A DNA stretch of 64,000 bases from Rhinopithecus roxellana (GCF_007565055.1 NC_044566.1:97355797-97419796); one strand, 5' to 3'; shown: positions 1 to 11,490, counted from the stretch's first letter. Notes: generated from the sequence alone by a model not told the origin. Translations and numbers: made by a program.

Positions 1-162
1 CCTGTCAGCTTGTGTAAAGGAAGAGCCCTTTTGTCACCTCACTGATTTTGCATGAAGCAAAGTTGGAAACAGACTTTTCTTAAGGTGGACTTTCTTAGAA
101 TTTTATATTCAAGGACAAAAATGAATCAAAAGCATGGAAATACTGATATGACCATAAATATT

Positions 163-168
163 TTTATT
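163..168 (-). terminator. candidate poly(A) signal AATAAA (distal)
   Basis: Plus-strand TTTATT reads AATAAA on the minus strand, with cleavage expected about 10 to 25 bases lower (roughly 140-155). Sequence below it is T-rich on the minus strand, as expected of a downstream element. The implied UTR length fits the human gene as remembered. No transcript data were available. Confidence 0.45.
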
Positions 169-250
169 AAATGTGAAAATACAAGGGCATAAAAATAGTA
201 CCCATATTTATAGACATGTCTGAGACCCATTTCAAATATTAGGTTCCTTT

Positions 251-260
251 TTTATTTATT
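251..260 (-). terminator. candidate overlapping poly(A) signals AATAAATAAA
   Basis: Two overlapping AATAAA hexamers read on the minus strand at 255-260 and 251-256. They lie about 90 bases before the distal candidate in transcript order and could give an alternative end. Motif evidence only. Confidence 0.35.
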
Positions 261-1355
261 AAAACACTACATTGAGATGGATTAAGTTACTTAGTCTTTT
301 CTCATTCAAAACAAACTAAAACCTCATGGTAAGAGTAATATTTTCACAAACATCTCCAATGTTTACCTCCGCCTTGCTCGGCTTTCCACTGCAGGTAAGT
401 GTTTCAGCCACAGACAAGTGCAACAAAACCGGTTACTATACACAAAGCCACGCAGTGGCTAATTTTACTCTTAAATCATTCAGCAAATGAGATCTTCTGT
501 AAACAAAAAGAAAAAACCCCAAATAATCCCACTTCTTAACATCATTTGAAATTATAGGATAAACTGCCACTAACAAAAAAGGAATGATCTGGTTTAGAAA
601 AAGATATTAGTTGTTGGCAAATTAACATTTGCCTTCTTCCATTATAAATTTGGAAAAGTCAACTACATTCAACAAAGTTGCATGAACTTCTCTAGGTTAT
701 ACCATTGCCGTGTGCTCAATGAAAACTTTGCAACGCCCATCACCAGGGCCCTGTGTCTGTAACCTCACCAGGGAGCCATTTTATGTAGTTTTTTCATGGT
801 AAATGTCAAAGACAACTTCTGATCCATTTAAAGGTGAAATTTTTCATCATCCACAGTGAGTAGAAAATGGTATCAATTTCAAATTGTGGTTTTATTGGCT
901 ACCTTTTTTACAGTTATGTTTTCTCCTAAACTATGGGTAGTTTTAAAATTCCATCATCAGGGCAACAAAAATTTGTTTTCATACCAAATTTTAAAAAAGA
1001 TTTTTAATACTGACTAAAGACATTGTAGAATTAGTAGTATGTTACATCCGATTCACATTAGTAAGCTGTCAAGATTTTTTTCAAGTTTTCATCTATTCAT
1101 GGTAAGAAAGCACAAACTTTCAGAACTGAGGAATGGATGAAATTTCGTCTCCCGTTTTGGAACTTTTCACAGTACTTCTAGACTGATGTGTCTAATACTT
1201 CCTGCTGTGCAAAATATCCACGAAGTACAGACCACTGTTAACTCCACCCATGGAGCTCACCAAAAAGGAAAGAAGAGCAGAATATAACAGAGCTATGGCT
1301 AGGGTACCCCTCTCTGATTTCACTTTTCCTGAAAGAGCCATAAAGGTTACCTGAT

Positions 1356-1623
1356 GGCCGGGCGCGGTGGCTCACGCCTTTAATCCCAGCACTTTGGGAG
1401 GCCAAGGTGGGCAGATCACGAGGTCAGGAGATCAAGACCATCCTGGCTAACACAGTGAAACCCCGTTTCTACTAAAAATACAAAAATTAGGCATGGTGGT
1501 GCACGCCTGTAGTCCCAGCTACTTGGAGGCTAAGGCAGGAGAATCACTTGAACCCGGGAGGCGTCCCTGCACTCCAGCCTGGGCAACAGAGCAAGACCCT
1601 TGTCTCAAAAGAAAAAGAAAAAA
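1356..1623 (+). mobile_element. Alu element (AluS/Y-like, internally deleted)
   Basis: It starts with GGCCGGGCGCGGTGG and ends in an interrupted A-rich tail. The right arm lacks about 30 bases just before CCTGCACTCCAGCCTGG, and the middle linker is shortened. Flanks AAAGGTTACCTG and AAAAGTGTACCTGG look like an eroded target-site duplication. It sits in the DNAJC3 3' UTR, antisense to the transcript. Confidence 0.93.
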
Positions 1624-2522
1624 GTGTACCTGGCACCTGCAGTCCCCAAGGGAAAGTGAAAGTATTACGGTTTTACAATGGCTAATGATACCCTACAGTC
1701 AGGCAAAGGCGAATGACTAGCTCTTTACACATCCAGGCTGCTGCTCAGTCACAGTTTAGGGGAAGCAGGGAGTGACTGTCTTTCCATTTGGGTGGACACC
1801 AGAAAATTGCCAATGGCCATCAAGGCTGAAACTCAACAGTTGTGACTTTCGTCATGAATCAGCAAAACAACAGATTGCAGATAATTCATTTCCCTCCATG
1901 GCACTGGCATGTGGCACCAGAGCTGCTTCTCTCTCTTCACTGACAACAGGCAAGTCACTGTACACATCAGTTAAGATGACTAAGCTAAATCCATGATCAG
2001 AATTTAGGAACTGAAACTATGGTTGTTACAAGCGGAGAAAAAATGAAAATGCAAACAAGCCTCTGGGCAGCGGGTGGGAGGTGGCCAGGCCCTGGACACA
2101 TCTCCTGTGCGGCCCTGGACCCCTTGTTGTTGGCCGCTGTCGTGCTCTCCAAGTGGAAGGGCAAGTGATTTGATATTTCCCTGTTTTCTGATTCTATATG
2201 AAAATTCTTTTCAAAGCAGGTAAAAGCCATCACTATACTTCAAAGAGGTCAGTGACATATACAACAGGAACGAGACTGAAAAAGACGTTGCTGACATAGC
2301 CACTAGTGAGATTACTAAATAATAGAAATGCCTTGGAAGTTATTTCTACACTGGCTTGAATTGAAACTTTGAAGCAAAATGAAAGCTGCAAGGTGTTCAC
2401 TAGTTTTCCAAATGCATTGTGAAGTTTATTGGTAAGAAATAGACTCCTAAATAGATGCAGAAAGCACTTAAATGTTTTGCTCAATTCAACTATGTGGTTT
2501 TTGTTTCCCAGTTAAAAGTTTG

Positions 2523-2814
2523 GGCCGGGCGCGGTGGCTCAAGCCTGTAATCCCAGCACTTTGGGAGGCCGAGACGGGCGGATCATGAGGTCAGGAGATC
2601 GAGACCATCCTGGCTAATACGATGAAACCCCGTCTCTACTAAAAATACAAAAAACTAGCCGGGCGACGAGGCGGGTGCCTGTAGTCCCAGCTACTCGGGA
2701 GGCTGAGACAGGAGAATGGCGTGAACCCGGGAGGCGGAGCTTGCAGTGAGCTGAGAGCCGGCCACTGCACTCCAGCCTGGGTGGCAGAGCAAGACTCCGT
2801 CTCAAAAAAAAAAA
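2523..2814 (+). mobile_element. young AluY, Old World monkey (AluYR-like) type
   Basis: A nearly full-length dimeric Alu that keeps many CpG sites. It is flanked by a perfect 9-base duplication AAAAGTTTG at 2514-2522 and 2815-2823. GGCCACTGC in place of GCGCCACTGC, and GACGAGGCGGG in the middle, resemble the macaque/baboon AluY subfamilies as I recall them. The lack of divergence points to a recent insertion. It lies in the DNAJC3 3' UTR in antisense orientation. Confidence 0.9.
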
Positions 2815-4326
2815 AAAAGTTTGTCCACGTATGTTTCAGGATATGACTACAGAGGAAAACGGTTTGTGCTTTGCTGTTATGGATGTCTGTGGTCAGGATG
2901 CCTCCCACAGTGAATTAAAATGCTTGATTTCATTAAAAAAATTAGACCCTTTAATGGTTAAAACACTTCAAAATGCTTTGAGGCAGAAACAAAACCTTTC
3001 CAGAATAAAGGCAGCAATTCCTATCTAAAGTAATTCCCTCAGCTTTCAAATGCAGCATCAAGAGTTCCATAAATTTTCAATATTCTTGATTAAAGTAAAG
3101 TAACATTTTTTAGGGAAAAAGCATTCAGTATACAAAGACTGAATAGTTCACTTCTTAAATAGTATCTTCTTAAAAGGTAAGAAGAACATATCTCAAGAGG
3201 AGATGCCATCTTATTAAATGAAACAACAGTGGAAATACAGCCAGACCTGACTAAACTTGCAAGCCTGTATTTTCTTGTAGGCAGGAGAACATCAGAGGCA
3301 TCAAGATCTGGTAGCAGCGCAGGCCTACTGTTTAACACATACCAGCAGACAAGTCCCATGTGGGAGGCACCACAGACCTTTAAGATAAGGTCAAGCCTTG
3401 GTATAAGAGAAGGAGAAGCTGCCCACAGTCTACTTAAAAGTGGGAACCATGGCATTCTGTATTTATTTGACTGTGTAACTTTATGTTTCTAAGCCAGTCT
3501 TGTTACATGAAATTCTCTATAAAAACTCAGAACTTCAGTTGTTTAAAAGTATTTCAATCTGCACTTCAGCAGTATTATTTTAAATACCACCACTATTTTA
3601 TCTGAACCTATAACTTTTAATTTGTTGTGTTTAATATTAAAAGGGTCCATAGGAATTTATAGATTCAAGTTTCAGTATTCTTCAGGTACTGAACCAAAAA
3701 AAAAAAAATGTACATTTAACATTAATCCAAAGTCTAAGCCTGGATATATTATCATTTGGTGGCAGGGTTCCTAAAAGATGGTCTCTTGCTCCTTCTTCAG
3801 TGACAGCCATGTTGACAGACCACAGAGGTGTAAACACAGGCACACTAAAGATTTCACAGCTACTCACAAGTGACTAGATCACATCGAAGCACAGCTCAAA
3901 AACGTTCATGTTCTCTTTACGAATACTAACCATTCTCATGAAGATTTCAGCTCCTTCTTACATTTGTGGGCACTGACTTACTCTGCAAGGCTGTGAAGAG
4001 AAGAATCTCAGCTCCAGTGTAGAAAAATACAGAATACGTGAGCACGTCCACAGGTGAGCCTGCCTCAGACCACTTCCTCCAGACAGCATAAAACAGATGC
4101 AGGCTGCTCTGTCAGAAATAGAACCATTCCTTGCCTCCCTGCCGTTGCAAACCCATTAACCATAAATCTAACAGGGATAAGAACACATTTTTTCCTATTA
4201 AAGCAACTCTTTGGTCATGGACAAACTGAAAGATTTGAATTTTTTTTTCATTAGGGTCCCGGAGGAAGATTTCTTTGTTTTTAATCTTTAAAAAAATTAA
4301 GGAAGAAGAGCAGAAAAACAGTTGGT

Positions 4327-4484
4327 TTAATTGAAGTGGAATTTAAATCGAAATGGTCCGCCTGAGCTGAAGGGATTGAACCCTTGCCATGAGTTCCAGC
4401 TTCTGTGGAAGGGGTTGCCGCCACCTCCTTGCTGACTCTCTGCATCCAAGGGATCTTCTCCGTCGTCAAACTTCTTTCTCATTT
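4327..4484 (-). CDS. DNAJC3: DNAJC3 exon 12 (last coding exon)
   Basis: The exon opens after the acceptor TTTCTAG with AA, completing the GAA codon (E453) begun by the terminal G of exon 11. It then reads MRKKFDDGEDPLD and on to GGPFRFKFHFN and the stop TAA (plus-strand TTA at 4327-4329): 51 full codons plus stop. It encodes the end of the J domain and the Gly/Phe-containing C-terminal tail. The residues match the human protein as remembered. The frame around 4281-4469 that starts MTTEKIPW is a shadow of this exon. Confidence 0.97.
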
Positions 4485-5117
4485 CTAGAAAGAAATCAGA
4501 AAATTAAGAACCAGATAATATCTAAGGTATAGGGGCAGGGGGAATGATTTTTTTGGGCAAAGGAGGGTGGATGGGCTTGAGGAGCTACTTACTTTTCAGT
4601 TATCAAGAGTTGTGCCTGACATTCAAATCCAGGCTCTCCCATTCCCACTCAGAAGAAACAGACTAGAGAAATTCACCACAGAGAGGATGAGGTTCAGGCC
4701 CCTAAATCTCACTCCAGAAGAAGCTACCCAAGCTTGGTAACTACCCAGTGAAATTATTTGGAAAAAAATAATTCAAGAAAAAGAAACTTCCAAAGGTCTA
4801 CACTTCCAATGAAACAGCCAGCTCACTACCCTAATCCCCAAAATGAAGTCTGTAAGGCAATGACCTCATCAAGCATCTAATGAGCATTCTAGAGACTCAG
4901 TTTAATCCAAATAGCACTAAGGCTCCTCAGACATGAGGGGAGAGGGGCCTCCATAACATACGACTCCAGGAGATTCACCTTTCCCTCCCATGCAATTGGT
5001 GCCCCCACAGTGGGGCCTCTGAGCTCTGAGCAGAAAGAGACCAATGCAGAGCCATGGGAGAAGGCAACAGAGAGGAATATTGCAGGGATAGGAAGAAAGA
5101 GCTCTTGTCCTCAGAGC

Positions 5118-6186
5118 CATTAGAAAAACCCTGGAAGACAACCTGGGCAAATGCTATTCAGGACACAGGCATGGGCAAAGATTGCTTTTGGCGTTTCCAT
5201 CGTGAAATTGCAACAAAAGCAAAAATTGACAAATGAGATCTAATTAAACTAAAGAGCTTCTGCACAGCAAAAGAAACTATCAGCAGAATAAACAGACAAC
5301 CTACAGAATGGAAGAAAATTTTTGCAAACTATGCAACTGACAAAGGTCTACGAGGAACTTAAATGTACAAGAAAATAACTCCATTAAAAAGTGGGCAAAG
5401 GACATGAACAGACACTTCTCAAAAGAAGACATATATGTGGCCAACCATCATATGAAAACAAGCTCAACATCACTGATCATTAGAGCAAATAATTAGATCA
5501 TTATTGCAAATAAAAAATGGCTATTAAAAAGTTTTAAAAAAGATGCTGCCAAGGTTGTGGTGAAAAAGGAACGCTTATACGCTATTGGTGGGAGTGTAAA
5601 TTCATTCAGCCATTGTGGAAGACAGTGGCAATTCCTTAAAGACAGAAATACCATTCACCCCAGCAATCTCATTACTGGGTATACACCCAAAAGAATATAA
5701 ATTGTTCCATTATAAAGACACATGCACGTGTCTGTTTATTGCAGCTCTGTTCACAATAGAAAAGACATGGAATCAACCTAAATGCCCATCAATGATAGAC
5801 TGGATAAAGAAAATGTGGTACATGTATACCATGGAATAGTATGCAGCCATAAAAAATGAGATCATGTCATTGCAGGGGCATGGATGGAGCTGGAGGCCAC
5901 TATCCTTAGCAAACTAATGCAGGAACAGAAAACCAAATACCACATATTCTCACAAGTGGGAGCTAAATGATGAGAACTCATGGCCGCATAAAGGGGAACA
6001 ACAGACACTGGGGCCTGTTAGAGGGTGAAGGATGGGAGGTGGGAGAGGATCAGGAATAATAACTAATGGGTTCTAGACTTACTACCTGGGTGATGAAATA
6101 ATCTGTACAACAAACCCCCATAACACACATTTACCTATGTAACAAACCTGCACATGTACCCCTGAACTTATAAAAATAAAAAAAAA
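5118..6186 (+). mobile_element. L1 3' end (primate L1, 5'-truncated)
   Basis: It matches the C-terminal part of L1 ORF2 and the 3' UTR. Remnants include a frame at 5615-5839 with the degraded C-terminal ORF2 text ending DWIKKMWYMYTME. The usual 3' UTR phrase about AACAAACCTGCACATGTACCCC is followed by an A-rich tail. Stops and frameshifts break the frame. It is antisense to DNAJC3. Confidence 0.93.
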
Positions 6187-7463
6187 GACTTAGCATATAG
6201 CTAGGTTTTTTAATAAATGGAAAATAAAGAATGCAGAAAAAATGCAGATATAAAAATAATCCCAAGTCCCACTTTGCTCTCTCACAGTAACTTGTCCTTT
6301 AGCGGTTCAGATACTTAGGAGAAAAGCCAGTTCATTCTGGGAGGTTAATCTGAAACCACACATCTAGAAGGAGGAAACCCACCAGTAAAATGGAGGGCTC
6401 TTATGCTGAGTATTAATAACTAAGTGGGTATTGTAGTTGATCTGAAACTCAGCTTTGTTTTGCAAAAGCTAATGCAGTTAGACTCAGGCCCCATATCTTT
6501 GATACCTCACAGGCAAAATTAATCTAGGGTGTTAGCACTTAGAACAGTAGAGAACTCTGCATAGAGGGTGATAATAGCCTCAGAGAAAGGATGCTGTGAA
6601 TGGAAAGAGAAGTGAATTCAGCTATATCCACATCATGTAATTACTTAAAAATTCAATGGAGTGGTCTGTACACATTTCAAAGAATGAGGTAACTATTTTT
6701 CAATGAGAAAAAAACTATAGCCAAGATTTATTTCAAGTGAAAATTAAGTTTCAGATTGGCATAATCATGTGATTCTACTAAACATATTCATAAATATATG
6801 ATACATGTGTTTTGATATATGCATAGTAAAAAACTTTAAAGTCTTTAAAAGAAAAGATAGTTCATCCTGAACATAAGAACAAGAGGTAAGAAAAAGGACC
6901 TGCAGCTCTTTCCTCAGTGCATGCCTCTGTGCAAGGACACTCATCCCCTTGGTTGGCTCCCTGCTACCTTAAAACTTAGCACAAAGTCCCCCTCAGTCCT
7001 CCTCCCATAAGAAGATCCTGACTCCCAGTCTGATACACTATCACTTCTGTGCACTGCACAAACTAAGAGGATTGAAATGCTCAAGGCAGGTTGCAGCCAC
7101 TCAATATTTGCTGAGTAACAGGACAGTATGTATCCAATACTACTTGATAAGGGAAGTACATTTCTCCTTTACTGGATTATAAATTACTTGAAAACAAAGC
7201 ATCATTTACCTTCAATTCCACTGCATAAGTAGGTGCTCCAAAAAGATTTGACAAATAAAACTTTCCTCTCTCTGTTTAATTTGTCTAGCTCAGATCACAG
7301 CTTTGGCTCCCACTGACATGGAAGGCCACAAAAAAGCAGTGTCAGCTTAACATGAAATTCTCTGGCAACAGCAAAGCATTGTCCAATATTACCTCAATGC
7401 TTAGCCTGTCTCCCTCTTATTAAATTTCCAGGCCATATTAGTGTACGGCAAAAGCACACACGT

Positions 7464-7606
7464 GGCCAGGTGCAGAGGCTCACACCTGTAATCTCAGAAC
7501 TTTGGGAAGCTGAGTTGGAAAGATCACTTTAGCCCAGGAGTTAACGACCAGCCTGGGCAACACAGTGACACCCCATTTCTACAAAAAATAAAAATTTAAA
7601 AAACAC
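7464..7606 (+). mobile_element. Alu left-arm monomer (FLAM/AluJ-like)
   Basis: It starts GGCCAGGTGCAGAGGCTCACACC and ends in an A-rich stretch after the left arm. No right arm follows. Divergence is high, as in old Alu monomers. Confidence 0.8.
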
Positions 7607-7799
7607 ACATATAAGCCTGTTGATCTAATGATCATATGATTCAGGGCAAGATTCCTGGTGAACAGATATGGGGCAAAGCAGGCCCTCGGCCAGACATCTG
7701 CTGTTCTCCCACTCAGTGCAATCCAGCCTGGCAAGCTGGTTTCCTCATCAAGCTCCTGTGAGCTTGGTGGAGAAAATTCATCATTGACCTTTGAGGTTA

Positions 7800-7945
7800 G
7801 AGGGAACCTGAGAGATCCTCTTATGCTCAGTATTGAAAAAAACTGAGACCAAAAAGTTCTGATAACTTGTTTGAGTAGGAAAAAGATTCAAACTCAGGCC
7901 CTCTGATTCCACATTTGATGGTCTTTCCACTGTACCCTGCGACAG
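7800..7945 (-). mobile_element. MIR remnant
   Basis: It reads like the antisense of a MIR SINE: an AACTGAGACC... segment, then ATTCAAACTCAGGCCCTCTGATTCC, then a TCTTTCCACTGTACC end. Highly diverged. Confidence 0.6.
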
Positions 7946-8114
7946 CAGCGTAAGAGGGCTGAATGAGGAGGGCAGGCATACAACTGGACCTCTGGAACCG
8001 GGCTCAGGACCCGTCACTGCCTATACAGCCCCACATGCAGAACCCACCACGCGTTCCACCCTCGCTTCTAACACCACCTCTAGGATGAGTCAAAGGAATA
8101 AAAGTGAATAATAC

Positions 8115-8263
8115 CTGGATCAGAGAGGACTTCTTTAGCAGCTGCTATGTCAATGAACTTTTTCTCAGCTTTTTTCTTTTCTTCTTCATTCTGGAAGTTA
8201 TCTGGGTGCCACTGCAGTGCTAATTTTCGGTATGCTTTAATGATTTCTTGCTTTTTGGCATTT
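8115..8263 (-). CDS. DNAJC3: DNAJC3 exon 11 (J-domain core, HPD motif)
   Basis: The exon starts after CCTCAG with A (completing R403) and runs NAKKQEIIKAYRK ... LQWHPDNFQ ... AAKEVLSDP, ending in G before the donor GTATTA: 49 full codons, phase 2 to phase 1. It carries helix II and helix III of the J domain and the HPD tripeptide (H422-P423-D424) that family knowledge shows is needed to stimulate the ATPase of its HSP70 partner BiP. HPD is intact. An open frame of 160 codons at 8080-8562 is this exon plus intron read-through at both ends, not a longer gene. Confidence 0.98.
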
Positions 8264-9137
8264 CTGAGGTGTGGTAAAATAATAATTAGTGGAGAAATGT
8301 CTAACATACTATCATAAAAATCAGAAGAGCTGATTAAGATCCCACTGGCAATTAACAAACTGGTTCTATAAAATAGTTCCAATGGTATCACAGACCAAAG
8401 ATCTGCATACAGTTCTGGATGATCATTAAAGCTGACATCAGGCTTCCCTGGATACTCACTAAGATTACTGAGAATAAAGCACTCCTGATCTTTAGAATTT
8501 TCCCTTTTTTGAAAAAGGTACATCAATGAATTTTTTAACTTTCTGAATTTCCGAGTTACCAAAATTCAGTTCTTGGCATTAAAAAGATATGACTCTGACC
8601 GCCACTTTCAATTATGCTTCTGCATGAGCTTACTTAATAGTAAGCACAAAGATTCCAAATTCTGAAAGACGATGGTTTACTTAGCGAACCACTGGGGGGT
8701 GTATCATGTACTTAGTATGTACTTTTATGTAAAGGTAGATCTTAATTTCAGACTTAATTCTGAAAGCACTACTTTATTTTTAGGTCTAGAGAAGGCTTTT
8801 TCTTCCTTTTTCCATCTCCTCCATCCCCACCAAAAGAAAGCTCACTCCTACCCTTTACCCTTCTTAAAAAATCTAGGCCTAGGACCCATTCATGCTACAG
8901 TGTCACCTTTGTTGCCAACTACTAATTCTCTGTGGTTGCATTATTGGTCTCTATCAAAGAAACTTGCCTATAAAATACTCAAAGTAGCTTTCTAATGTTA
9001 AAGATTGTTAGGGTTTAATCCATATGACTGAAATTACATAAGTAAAGAAAATGAATCAGAGAGGAAAAAGAGTAATGATTAGCTTTGAAACAGAGTTGAT
9101 TAAAAATAGCAAAGTAAATTTTAAATTAATAATTCAC
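8264..9137 (-). other. DNAJC3: DNAJC3 intron 10
   Basis: An 874-base GT...AG intron (donor AAAAG|GTGAAT, acceptor CCTCAG). I recognise no repeat, RNA gene or second coding sequence in it. The plus-strand open frame at 8672-8995 has no recognisable similarity. Confidence 0.93.
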
Positions 9138-9270
9138 CTTTTTACTCCCAAGATTTTATAATAATCTCGTCTCTGCGACTGTTTCAATAATCTTTGTGCT
9201 TTCTCTAGACCTTCTCGAATCTGCTGATCATTTTCATTGTGTTCCTGAGCAGTTTCATAATCCTGAATCG
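9138..9270 (-). CDS. DNAJC3: DNAJC3 exon 10 (last TPR and start of J domain)
   Basis: Bounded by ...TTTTGACAG and GTGAATTATT. It completes A359, then reads IQDYETAQEHNENDQQ ... LLKQSQRRDYYKILGVK and AG of R403: 43 full codons. It covers the end of the last TPR helix pair, the linker, and J-domain helix I with the conserved DYYKILGV. Residue 392 is R here; the human protein as remembered has K. This conservative change lies at the TPR/J boundary. Confidence 0.98.
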
Positions 9271-9447
9271 CTGTCAAAATATGTTTAAGATAATATTGTT
9301 AAGGCAAATTATAATTTGTTGCCTTTTCTTATCCTGTAAAATTGATGCTAAAGTCATTATCCCCCAACCCCTTCACTCTTTGGTCATTATTGCCAAAAAC
9401 CCTAAGTGATACCCCGTTAGTAACTTTGATCAAGAATATTTAAAAGA

Positions 9448-9752
9448 GGCCGGGCACGGGGGCTCATGCCTATAATCTCCTCACTTTGGGAGGCTGAAGG
9501 GGGTGGATCACTAAGTCAAGAGTTCAAAACCAGCCTGGCCAACATAGTGAAACCCCATCTTTACTTAAAAAAAAAAAAAAAAAGAAAAAAATTAGCCAGG
9601 CATGGTGGCACATGCCTGTAGTCCCAGCTACTCGGGAGGCTGAGGCAGGAGAATCGCTTGAACCCGGGAGGCGGAGGTTGCAGTGGCTGACATCACGCCT
9701 CTGCACTCCAGCCTGGGTGACAAAGCGAGATTCCATCTCAAAAAAAAAAAAA
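9448..9752 (+). mobile_element. Alu element (AluS-like)
   Basis: A dimeric Alu starting GGCCGGGCACGGGGGCTCATGCC, with a long A-rich middle linker and a poly(A) end. The short repeat TTTAAAAG on both flanks is a likely target-site duplication. Confidence 0.93.
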
Positions 9753-10239
9753 GGGTTTAAAAGGCATAATAATTAAAACTGAGTTTAGGTAGTTTATTAT
9801 TCTCATTCAACAAAATGTACTGCTGTTTACTTGTCCACCCTCCCGCATGATCTCTCCATACCCTCTGGGTAAATACGTTAATGTCAGCACTTTATCCAGA
9901 GCAATCTTACCACCATTAAGACTGAAGTGATTCTTTCCTGTGTAACAAAGACACTGATAAAGCAAATCTGCCTGGTCAGTTAATGGATTGACAACAGTGC
10001 AGAAGAATTAGATGTTTAGAAAGGGATCAGGAGGTGTGTTTGGTCAATGAAAAGCTAGAAAAAAAAAAATTATAGAAAGAAAGGGAACAGAAGGAGCTGT
10101 CCACAATCTGAATGACTCAGTAACCCACAGGCTCTAACACTATTACAAGCCTAAGTGTCAATCAAAATACAAAACACATACAGTCCCAGTACAGGGAGTC
10201 TGGTGACTATCCACATTACATCTTTTATTACACAGTATT

Positions 10240-10380
10240 AAAAAAAAAAAACTTTTAAGAGACGGGGTCTCTCTCACTTTGGCTCACTGCAACTTCGACC
10301 TCGCAGGCACAAGCCATCCTCCTGCCTCAGGCCCACGAAGTAGCTGGGACTACAGGCATGCACCACCACGCCCAGCTAAT
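10240..10380 (-). mobile_element. monomeric Alu insertion with 10-base target duplication
   Basis: It reads as a T-to-A reversed Alu arm: A-rich start, GAGACGGGGTCTCTC, then CTGGGACTACAGGCATGCACCACCACGCCCAGCTAAT. ACACAGTATT at 10230-10239 and 10381-10390 is a perfect flanking duplication, so the monomer arrived as such and is not a broken dimer. Confidence 0.85.
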
Positions 10381-10619
10381 ACACAGTATTTTAAATGCTT
10401 AGAAAATACAAGGCACCTGGGTATCTAATATCATGCAGAAGAGAGTCAACACAGCAGTCCTGAGACTGCTATCCTTAGAAAAGTCTGCTGACAAGGTTGG
10501 CTTACTGCTGATGTTTGGGAAGCCAGATTTCAGGAGTGTTCCCAACATTCCATGGTAGGAATGACTCATGGCTGAACTGTTTGTATGAAAAATATAGTTT
10601 ATGCCAAACATCTTTCCTT

Positions 10620-10980
10620 CTGGGAGTCTGGGATTTTGGTGCAGGCCAGGCAGAAGGTGTCTAGTGACTAGTCCCCAACAAAAACTCTGGGTGCAGTGTC
10701 TCTAACAAGCTTCCCTGGTAGACAACATTTCACACATTGTAGAATTTCTCATTGCTGGAAAAATTAAGCTTGTCCTTTGTGACATCACAGGGAGAGGAGT
10801 CCTGGAATCTTCTGTCTGGTTTCCTCCAGATTTTCCCACTTACACCTTTTCCCTTTGCTGACTTTGCTTTTTCACTAGAATGAAAGCCCTGAGTACAACT
10901 ATATGCTGAGTCCTGTGTATCTTCTTACCAGATCATCAAATCGAGATGGTCTAGGGAAGCCCCCACTCAAATTTTTCTCA
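10620..10980 (+). mobile_element. possible LTR remnant (family unassigned)
   Basis: The phrase TTTGCTGACTTTGC followed by GAGTACAACTATATGCTGAGTCCTGTG resembles the 3' end of an old mammalian LTR. The family name is not certain and the borders are approximate. Confidence 0.4.
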
Positions 10981-11189
10981 ATATTCTCCCTGGATAGATA
11001 ATTCCAATAATAGATTGCTGGGTTCAAATTCTTGTTTGTATGAAAATGCATTTCACTAGGAGAAAAGACATCTGAACACTCATCTTGGCAATAGCTGAAC
11101 ACAGAGGGAATGTAAGGCACCTTGGACAGATTAAAATGAGAAAGCTATTGGGGTAAGACTGAGACAGCCAAATGCAAAGGGGTTCCTGG

Positions 11190-11490
11190 AAAAACTCCAT
11201 CTGGCCTGCACGCAGGGAGGAGTGCACACTTGCACTGGGGTGGGGCCTCGGGAAGTTCGCACCTTTTGCAGCGGGGAGGAGCCTGGGCCCTCCCTCCTCT
11301 TCCTGGGTGGAACCTGGGATTCAATCTGTAAGGTGGGAAGCACACTAGCTGGGACTCTGGCCTTGTAGACAGTCCCTGTTTCCTTTTCACCCAATAAATC
11401 TTGTCCTCTTCAAATTGTCTGTGAGCCGAATTTTTCGTGGCTGTGTGACAAGGGACCCCCTGTCTTTAGCTGAACTAAGGAAAGAGTCCT
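11190..11490 (+). mobile_element. probable endogenous-retrovirus LTR fragment (ERV1-like)
   Basis: GC-rich sequence with a CCCAATAAATC poly(A) signal near 11392 is followed by CTGTGAGCCGAATTTTTCGTGG and GCTGAACTAAGGAAAGAGTCC, an arrangement typical of gamma-retrovirus-like LTR ends (U3-R-U5). No internal viral genes are next to it. The overlapping minus frames at 11131-11394 are chance frames in GC-rich DNA. Confidence 0.5.

Larger units (their letters stand above)
150..4326 (-). other. DNAJC3: DNAJC3 3' UTR (about 4.2 kb, extent tentative)
   Basis: This sequence follows the stop codon at 4327-4329 in the direction of transcription and has no splice-like continuation or second gene. It is AT-rich. 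It contains two Alu insertions at 1356-1623 and 2523-2814, both antisense to the transcript. The length is in line with the roughly 4 kb human 3' UTR that I remember. Short open frames inside it (for example 2831-3028, 3090-3455 and 3229-3492) show no recognisable protein similarity and are treated as chance. Confidence 0.75.
4485..8114 (-). other. DNAJC3: DNAJC3 intron 11
   Basis: A GT...AG intron (donor CCAG|GTATTA, acceptor TTTCTAG) between phase-1 exons. It holds an L1 3' end (5118-6186), an Alu left arm (7464-7606) and a MIR remnant (7800-7945). I recognise nothing in 4485-5117, 6187-7463 or 7946-8114. Confidence 0.93.

Noticed and set aside
8080..8562. 160-codon minus open frame with J-domain text
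   Set aside because: It is DNAJC3 exon 11 (8115-8263) read through into both introns. The acceptor and donor and phase agreement with exons 10 and 12 show the true limits.
11131..11394. Two overlapping 80-codon frames
   Set aside because: They fall in a GC-rich LTR-like region and show no domain or retroviral motif.
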